Below are positions 55,401 to 64,000 of a stretch of 64,000 bases of DNA, in pieces. The translations under genes were made by a program, and so were the position numbers. This DNA is from Romanomermis culicivorax. Its lineage: Eukaryota > Nematoda > Enoplea > Mermithida > Mermithidae. Location of the stretch: contig CAWUHX010000159.1 in NCBI GenBank assembly GCA_963922205.1, forward strand, positions 774,470 through 838,469, given 5' to 3'. How positions within the stretch are numbered: the first letter of the stretch is position 1; every line of letters begins with the position of its first letter. The notes under the pieces were generated by a model that saw only the letters and a list, made by a program, of their open reading frames with translations, was not told the origin of the DNA and searched no databases.

Positions 55401-58400
55401 GATAGCTGGTTGACCCTACATCCTGTAGAGAAAATCTTCATACTATTAGATAGAGCTAGAAAAACTGGACATACTGGAAATAGACTGATCTGGAGATAAA
55501 TGAACCAAATCCCATAATCATCAAATGGCCCATTCAAGTACCATATCGAATAAGAGCTCAACACGTGAATCAAGAATAACTCTTAACCTAATGCTGCTTG
55601 AGAACTTTTCTTTATACCATTAGATAGAGCATAAAAAACTATATATATAGAAAATTAACAAAACTTGACTCACTTCAATCGGACTCTAGGAACAAGGTAC
55701 CTTAGGATGGTCAAAATTCTAATGTCAAGGCAATAATTGGACTATTTAGTCTCTAATAGCTGGTTAACCCTACATCCTGTAGAGAAAATCTTCATACTAT
55801 TAGATAAAGCTAGAAAAACTGGACATACTGGAAATAGACTGATCTGGAGATGAATGAACCAAATCCCATAATCATCAAATGGCCCATTCAAGTACCATAT
55901 CGAATAAGAGCTCAACATGTGAATCAAGAATAACTCTTAACGTAATGCTGTTTGAGAACTTTTCTTTATACCATTAGATAGAGCATAAAAAACTATATAT
56001 ATAGAAAATTAACAAAACTTGACTCACTTCAATCAGACTCTAGGAACAAGGTACCTTGGGATGGCCAAAATTCTAATGTCAAGGCAATAATTGAACTTTT
56101 TAGCCTCTGATAGCTGGTTAACCCGACATCCTGTGGAGAAAATCTTCACACTATTAGATAGAGCTAGAAAAACTGGACATACTGGAAACAGAGGGATCTG
56201 GAGATAAATGAACCAAATCCCATGATCATCAAATGGCTCATTCAAGTACCATATCGAATAAGAGCTCAACACGTGAATCAAGAATAACTCTTAACCTAAC
56301 ACTGCTTGAGAACTTTTCTTTATACCATTAGATAGAGCATAAAAACCTCTACATAATGAAAATTAACAAAACTTGACTCACTTCAATCAGACTCTAAGAA
56401 CAAGGCTCCTTGAGGTGGTCAAAATTCTAGTGTAAAGGCCAAAATTGGACTTTTTAGCCTCTGTTAGCTAGTTAACCCCTCATCCTATAGACAAAATCTT
56501 CATACTTTTTGATAAAGCTAGAAAAACTGGACATAATGGAAATAGACTGATCTGGAGATAAATGAACCAAATCTCATAATCATCAAATGGCCCATTCAAG
56601 TACCATATCGAATAAGAGCTCAACATGTGAATCAAGAATAACTCTTAACCTAATGCCGCTTGAGAACTCTTCTTTATACCATTAGATAGAGCATAAAAAC
56701 CTCTACATAATGAAAATTAACAAAACTTGACTCACTTCAATCAGACTCTAAGAACAAGGCTCCTTGAGGTGGTCAAAATTCTAGTGTAAAGGCCAAAATT
56801 GGACTTTTTAGCCTCTGTTAGCTAGTTAACCCCTCATCCTATAGACAAAATCTTCATACTATTAGATAGAGCTAGAAAAACTGGACATACTGGAAATAGA
56901 CTGATCTGGAGATAAATGAACCAAATCCCATAATCATCAAATGGCCCATTCAAGTACCATATCGAATAAGAGCTCAACATGTGAATCAAGAATAACTCTT
57001 AAGGTAATGCTGTTTGAGAACTTTTCTTTATACCATTAGATAGAGCATAAAAAACTATATATATAGAAAATTAACAAAACTTGACTCACTTCAATCCGAC
57101 TCTAGGAACAAGGTACCTTAGGATGGTCAAAATTCTAATGTCAAGGCAATAATTGGACTATTTAGTCTCTGATAGCTGGTTAACCCTACATCCTGTAGAG
57201 AAAATCTTCATACTATTAGATAGAGCTAGAAAAACTTGACATACTGGAAATAGACTGATCTGGAGATAAATGAACCAAATCCCATAATCATCAAATGGCC
57301 CATTCAAGTACCATATCGAATAAGAGCTCAACAAGTGAATCAAGAATAACTCTTAACCTAATGCTGCTTGAGAACTTTTCTTTATACCATTAGATAGAGC
57401 ATAAAAAACTATATATATAGAAAATTAACAAAACTTGACTCACTTCAATCGGACTCTAGGAACAAGGTACCTTAGGATGGTCAAAATTCTAATGTCAAGG
57501 CAATAATTGGACTTTTTAGTCACTGATAGCTGGTCAACCCTACATCCTGTAGAGAAAATCTTCATACTATTAGATAGAGCTAGAAAAACTGGACATACTG
57601 GAAATAGACTGATCTGGAGATAAATGAACCAAATCCCATAATCATCAAATGGCCCATTCAAGTACCATATCGAATAAGAGCTCAACACGTGAATCAAGAA
57701 TAACTCTTAACCTAATGCCGCTTGAGAACTCTTCTTTATACCATTAGATAGAGCGTAAAAAACTATACATAATGAAAATGAACAAAACTTGACTCACTTC
57801 AATCAGACTCTAAGAACAAGGCTCCTTGAGATGGTTAAAATTCTAGTGTCAAGGCCAAAATTGGACTTTTTAGCCTCTGTTAGCTAGTTAACCCCTCATC
57901 CTATAGACAAAATCTTCATACTATTAGATAGAGCTAGAAAAACTGGACATACTGGAAATAGACTGATCTGGAGATAAATGAACCAAATCCCAAAATCATC
58001 AAATGGCCCATTCAAGTACCATATCGAATAAGAGCTCAACACGTGAATCAAGAATAACTCTTAACGTAATGCTGTTTGAGAACTTTTCTTTATACCATTA
58101 GATAGAGCATAAAAAACTATATATATAGAAAATTAACAAAACTTGACTCACTTCAATTGGACTCTAGGAACAAGGTACCTTAGGATGGTCAAAATATTAA
58201 TGTCAAGGCAATAATTGGACTTTTTAGTCTCTGATAGCTGGTCAACCCTACATCCTGTAGAGAAAATCTCCATACTATTAGATAGAGCTAGAAAAACTGG
58301 ACATACTGGAAATAGACTGATCTGGAGATAAATGAACCAAATCCCATAATCATCAAATGGCTTATTCAAGTACCATATCGAATAAGAGCTCAACACGTGA

Positions 58401-61400
58401 ATCAAGAATAACTCTTAACCTAATGCTGCTTGAGAACTTTTCTTTATACCATTAGATAGAGCATAAAAAACTCTACATAATTAAAATTAACAAAACTTGA
58501 CTCACTTCAATCAGACTCTAGGAACAAGGTACCTTAGGATGGTCAAAATTCTAGTGTCAAGGTATTAATTGGACTTTTTAGCCTCTGTTAGCTAGTTAAC
58601 CCCTTATCCTATAGACAAAATCTTCATACTTTTAGATAGAGCTAGAAAAACTGGACATACTGGAAATAGACTGATCTGGAGATAAATGAACCAAATCCCA
58701 TAATCATCAAATGGCCCATTCAAGTACCATATCGAATAAGAGCTCAACACGTGAATCAAGAATAACTCTTAACTTAATGCTGCTTGGGAACTCTTCTTTA
58801 TACCATTAGATAGAGCATAAAACTATGCATAATGAAAATTAACAAAACTTGACTCACTTCAATCGGTTTCTAGGAACAAGGTACCTTGGGATGGTCAAAA
58901 TTCTAATGTCAAGGCAATAATTGGACTCTTTAGCCTCTGATAGCTGGTTAACCGGACATCCTGTAGAGAAAATCTTCACACTATCAGATAGAGCTAGAAA
59001 AACTGGACATACTGGAAACAGACGGATCTGGAGATAAATGAACCAAATCCCATAATCATCAAATGGCAAATTCATGTACCATATCGAATAAGAGCTCAAC
59101 AGGTGAATCAAGAATAACTCTTAACCCAATGCCGCTTGAGAACTCTCCTTTATACCATTGGATTGAGCGTTAAAAACTATACATAATGAAAATTAACAAA
59201 ACTTGACTCACTTCAATCAGACTCTAGGAACAAGGCTCCTTGAGATGGTTAAAATCCTAGTGTCGAGGCCAAAATTGGACTTTTTAGCCTCTGTTAGCTA
59301 GTTAACCCCTCATCCTATAGACAAAATCTTCATACTTTTAGATAGAGCTAGAAAAACTGGACATACTGGAAATAGACTGATCTGGAGATAAATGAACCAA
59401 ATCCCATAATCATCAAATGGCCCATTCAAGTACCATATCGAATAAGAGCTCAACACGTGAATCAAGAATAACTCTTAACTTAATGCTGCTTGGGAACTCT
59501 TCTTTATACCATTAGATAGAGCATAAAACTATGCATAATGAAAATTAACAAAACTTGACTCAGTTCAATCAGACTCTAGGAACAAGGTACCTTCGAATGG
59601 TCAAAATTCTAGTGTCAAGGCAATAATTGGACTTTTTAGCCTCTGATAGCTGGTTAACCCGACATCCTGTAGAGAAAGTCTTCACACTATTAGATAGAGC
59701 TAGAAAAACTGGACATACTGGAAATAGACTGATCTGGAGATAAATGAACCAAATCCCATAATCATCAAATGGCCCATTCAGGCACCATATTGAATAAGAG
59801 CTCAACACGTGAATCAAGAATAACTCTTAACCAAATGCTGCTTGGGAACTCTTCTTTATACCATTAGATAATGCATAAAAAACTATGCATAATGAAAATT
59901 AACAAAACTTGACTCACTTCAATCGGACTCTAGGAACAAGGTACCTTGGGATGGTCAAAATTCTAATGTCAAGGCAATAATTGAACTTTTTAGCCTCTGA
60001 TAGCTGGTTAACCCGACATCCTGTAGAAAAAATCTTCACCATATTAGATAGAGCTAGAAAAACTTGGCATACTGGAAACAGACGGATCTGGAGATAAATG
60101 AACCAAATCTCATGATCATCAAATGGCCCATTCAAGTACCATATCGAATAAGAGCTCAACACGTGAATCAAGAATAACTCTTAACCTAATGCCGCTTGAG
60201 AACTCTTCTTTATACCATTAGATAGAGCGTAAAAAACTATATATAATGAAAATTAACAAAACTTGACTCACTTCAATCAGACTCTTAGAACAAGGCTCCT
60301 TGAGGTGGTCAAAATTCTAGTGTAAAGGCAAAATTGGACTTTTTAGCCTCTGTTACCTAGTTAACCCCTCATCCTATAGACAAAATCTTCATACAATTAG
60401 ATAGAGCTAGAAAAACTGGACATACTGGAAATAGACTGATCTGGAGATAAATGAACCAAATCCTATAATCATCAAATGGCCCATTCAAGTACCATATAGA
60501 ATAAGAGCTCAACACGTGAATCAAGAATAACTCTTAACCTAATGCTGCTTGAGAACTCTTCTTTATACCATTAGATAGAGCATAAAAAACTCTACATAAT
60601 GAAAATTAACAAAACTTGACTCACTTCAATCAGACTCTTAGAACAAGGCTCCTTGAGGTGGTCAAAATTCTAGTGTAAAGGCAAAATTGGACTTTTTAGC
60701 CTCTGTTACCTAGTTAACCCCTCATCCTATAGACAAAATCTACATACTTTTAGATAGAGCTAGAAAAACTGGACATAATGGAAATAGACTGATCTGGAGA
60801 TAAATGAACCAAATCCCATAATCATCAAATGGCCCATTCAAGTACCATATCGAATAAGAGCTCAAGACGTGAATCAAGAATAACTCTTAACCTAATGCCG
60901 CTTGAGAACTCTTCTTTATACCATTAGATAGAGCGTAAAAAACTCTACATAATGAAAATGAACAAAACTTGACTCACTTCAATCAGACTCTAAGAACAAG
61001 GCTCCTTGAGATGGTTAAAATTCTAGTGTCGAGGCCAAAATTGGACTTTTTAGCCTCTGTTAGCTAGTTAACCCCTTATCCTATAGACAAAATCTTCATA
61101 CTTTTAGATAGAGCTAGAAAAACTGGACATACTGGAAATAGACTGATCTGGAGATAAATGAACCAAATCCCATAATCATCAAATGGCCCATTCAAGTACC
61201 ATATCGAATAAGAGCTCAACACGTGAATCAAGAATAACTCTTAACTTAATGCTGCTTGGGAACTCTTCTTTATACCATTAGATAGAGCATAAAACTATGC
61301 ATAATGAAAATTAACAAAACTTGACTCACTTCAATCGGTTTCTAGGAACAAGGTACCTTGGGATGGTCAAAATTCTAATGTCAAGGCAATAATTGGACTC

Positions 61401-64000
61401 TTTAGCCTCTGATAGCTGGTTAACCGGACATCCTGTAGAGAAAATCTTCACACTATCAGATAGAGCTAGAAAAACTGGACATACTGGAAACAGACGGATC
61501 TGGAGATAAATGAACCAAATCCCATAATCATCAAATGGCAAATTCATGTACCATATCGAATAAGAGCTCAACACGTGAATCAAGAATAACTCTTAACCCA
61601 ATGCCGCTTGAGAACTCTCCTTTATACCATTGGATTGAGCGTTAAAAACTCTACATAATGAAAATTAACAAAACTTGACTCACTTCAATCGGACTCTAGG
61701 AACAAGGCTCCTTGAGATGGTCAAAATTCTAGTGTCGAGGCCAAAATTGGACTTTTTAGCCTCTGTTAGCTAGTTAACCCCTCATCCTATAGACAAAATC
61801 TTCATACTTTTAGATAGAGCTAGAAAAACTGGACATACTGGAAATAGACTGATCTGGAGATAAATGAACCAAATCCCATAATCATCAAATGGCCCATTCA
61901 AGTACCATATCCAATAAGAGCTCAACACGTGAATCAAGAATAACTCTTAACTTAATGCTGCTTGGGAACTCTTCTTTATACCATTAGATAGAGCATAAAA
62001 CTATGCATAATGAAATCTAACAAAACTTGACTCAGTTCAATCAGACTCTAGGAACAAGGTACCTTCGAATGGTCAAAATTCTAGTGTCAAGGCAATAATT
62101 GGACTTTTTACCCTCTGATAGCTGGTTAACCCGACATCCTGTAGAGAAAGTCTTCACACTATTAGATAGAGCTAGAAAAACTGGACATACTGGAAATAGA
62201 CTGATCTGGAGATAAATGAACCAAATCCCATAATCATCAAATGGCCCATTCAAGTACCATATTGAATAAGAGCTCAACACGTGAATCAAGAATAACTCTT
62301 AACCAAATGCTGCTTGGGAACTCTTCTTTATACCATTAGATAGAGCATAAAAAACTATGCATAATGAAAATTAACAAAACTTGACTCACTTCAATCGGAC
62401 TCTAGGAACAAGGTACCTTGGGATGGTCAAAATTCTAATGTCAAGGCAATAATTGAACTTTTTAGCCTCTGTAGCTGGTTAACCCGACATCCTGTAGAGA
62501 AAATCTTCACCATATTAGATAGAGCTAGAAAAACTTGGCATACTGGAAACAGACGGATCTGGAGATAAATGAACCAAATCTCATGATCATCAAATGGCCC
62601 ATTCAAGTACCATATCGGATAAGAGCTCAACACGTGAATCAAGAATAACTCTTAACCTAATGCCGCTTGAGAACTCTTCTTTATACCATTAGATAGAGCG
62701 TAAAAAACTATATATAATGAAAATGAACAAAACTTGACTCACTTCAATCAGACTCTAAAAACAAGGCTCTTTGAGATGGTTAAAATTCTAGTGTCGAGGC
62801 CAAAATTGGACTTTTTAGCCTCTGTTAGCTAGTTAACCCCTCATCCTATAGACAAAATCTTCATACAATTAGATAGCGCTAGAAAAACTGGACATACTGG
62901 AAATAGACTGATCTGGAGATAAATGAACCAAATCCTATAATCATCAAATGGCCCATTCAAGTACCATATAGAATAAGAGCTCAACACGTGAATCAAGGAT
63001 AACTCTTAACCTAACGCTGCTTGAGAACTTTTCTTTATACCATTAGATAGAGCATAAAAAACTCTACATAATTAAAATTAACAAAACTTGACTCACTTCA
63101 ATCAGACTCTTAGAACAAGGCTCCTTGAGGTGGTCAAAATTCTAGTGTCAAGGCAAAATTGGACTTTTTAGCCTCTGTTAGCTAGTTAACCCCTCATCCT
63201 ATAGACAAAATCTTCATACTTTTAGATAGAGCTAGAAAAACTGGACATACTGGAAATAGACTGATCTGGAGATAAATGAACCAAATCCCATAATCATCAA
63301 ATGGCCCATTCAAGTACCATATCGAATAAGAGCTCAAGACGTGAATCAAGAATAACTCTTAACCTAATGCCGCTTGAGAACTCTTCTTTATACCATTAGA
63401 TAGAGCATAAAAAACTCTACATAATGAAAATGAACAAAACTTGACTCACTTCAATCAGACTCTAAGAACAAGGCTCCTTGAGATGGTTAAAATTCTAGTG
63501 TCAAGGCCAAAATTGGACTTTTTAGCCTCTGTTAGCTAGTTAACCCCTCATCCTATAGACAAAATCTTCATACTATTAGATAGAGCTAGAAAAACTGGAC
63601 ATACTGGAAATAGACTGATCTGGAGATAAATGAACCAAATCCCATAATCATCAAATGGCCCATTCAAGTACCATATCGAATAAGAGCTCAACACGTGAAT
63701 CAAGAATAACTCTTAACGTAATGCTGTTTGAGAACTTTTCTTTATACCATTAGATAGAGCATAAAAAACTATATATATAGAAAATTAACAAAACTTGACT
63801 CACTTCAATCGGACTCTAGGAACAAGGTACCTTAGGATGGTCAAAATTCTAATGTCAAGGCAATAATTGGACTTTTTAGTCTCTGATAGCTGGTCAACCC
63901 TACATCCTGTAGAGAAAATCTTCATACTATTAGATAGAGCTAGAAAAACTGGACATACTGGAAATAGACTGATCTGGAGATAAATGAACCAAATCCCATA
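49430..64000 (+). repeat. Satellite array, ~353-bp unit, about 42 copies, runs off the window
   Basis: The phrase GAGCTAGAAAAACT (with few variants) recurs from about 49451 to 63938 at ~353-bp intervals. Each unit also has a second related phrase, ATTAGATAGAGCATAAAAAACT, about 174-176 bp away, so the unit is probably an old dimer. Two main variant types differ at CTCTGTTAGCTAGTTAACCC versus CTCTGATAGCTGGTTAACCC. A 7-unit block (about 58570-61041) is repeated directly after itself, and 49430-51700 recurs at about 54022-56290. Reverse-strand ORFs of 61-85 codons in many units are by-products. Confidence 0.97.

Noticed and set aside
49430-64000. Recurring reverse-strand ORFs of 61-85 codons beginning MIHVLSSYSIWYLN
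   Set aside because: They follow the satellite unit, end variably by point changes, and have no start or regulatory context. They are a by-product of tandem repetition.
49430-64000. CRISPR-like array
   Set aside because: Units are ~353 bp, contiguous and without unique spacers. It is a eukaryotic satellite.

Overview
The window looks like a repeat-dense part of an animal genome, most likely a nematode. This is an inference: the disrupted genes have short introns ending in TTTTCAG or TTTACAG, TACTGTA-type motifs are common, and the DNA transposons are Polinton and hAT types. I see no ordinary single-copy host gene, no rRNA or tRNA gene and no CRISPR array. Nearly everything is mobile DNA, nested insertions or satellite.

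The main content is two retrovirus-like Ty3/Gypsy LTR elements. Element A (1-7224, 5' end outside the window) and element B (13704-29953, complete) each encode one uninterrupted polyprotein in the order Gag/nucleocapsid - envelope-like glycoprotein - protease - reverse transcriptase - RNase H - integrase. The Env-like segment has an internal signal-peptide-like stretch, a cysteine-rich ectodomain and a C-terminal membrane span. It sits between Gag and Pol, not 3' of Pol as in retroviruses and classical errantiviruses. Its second half has a residue pattern I associate with class III (gB-like/chuviral) fusion proteins. Because Gag and Pol would lie on the cytosolic side and Env in the lumen, the order is topologically workable. 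Element B has 1465-bp LTRs with one difference noticed by eye, a 4-bp target duplication (AACG), a 3.7-kb repeat-rich leader, two retropepsin-like domains in one polyprotein, and a 229-aa ORF overlapping the main frame just before Env.

Element B inserted into the integrase gene of a decayed Polinton/Maverick. The packaging ATPase and the integrase 5' part lie at 12.5-13.7 kb and the integrase 3' part with its chromodomain at 29.95-30.29 kb. A broken Polinton major capsid gene lies at 42.7-43.7 kb.

From 30.3 to 49.4 kb there is a mosaic: a broken hAT transposase gene (33.2-35.7 kb), an older unrecognised mobile gene around it (32.0-32.9 and 36.8-37.8 kb) with a deletion derivative near 10.6-11.7 kb, several hAT-like non-autonomous elements (one with a 7/8-matching 8-bp target duplication), a decayed reverse-strand LTR of element A's family (38.6-39.1 kb), G-run repeats and ~178-bp minisatellites. 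From 49.43 kb to the end is a tandem satellite of ~353 bp per unit (about 42 copies), with a probably dimeric unit and higher-order duplications of 7 and 13 units.
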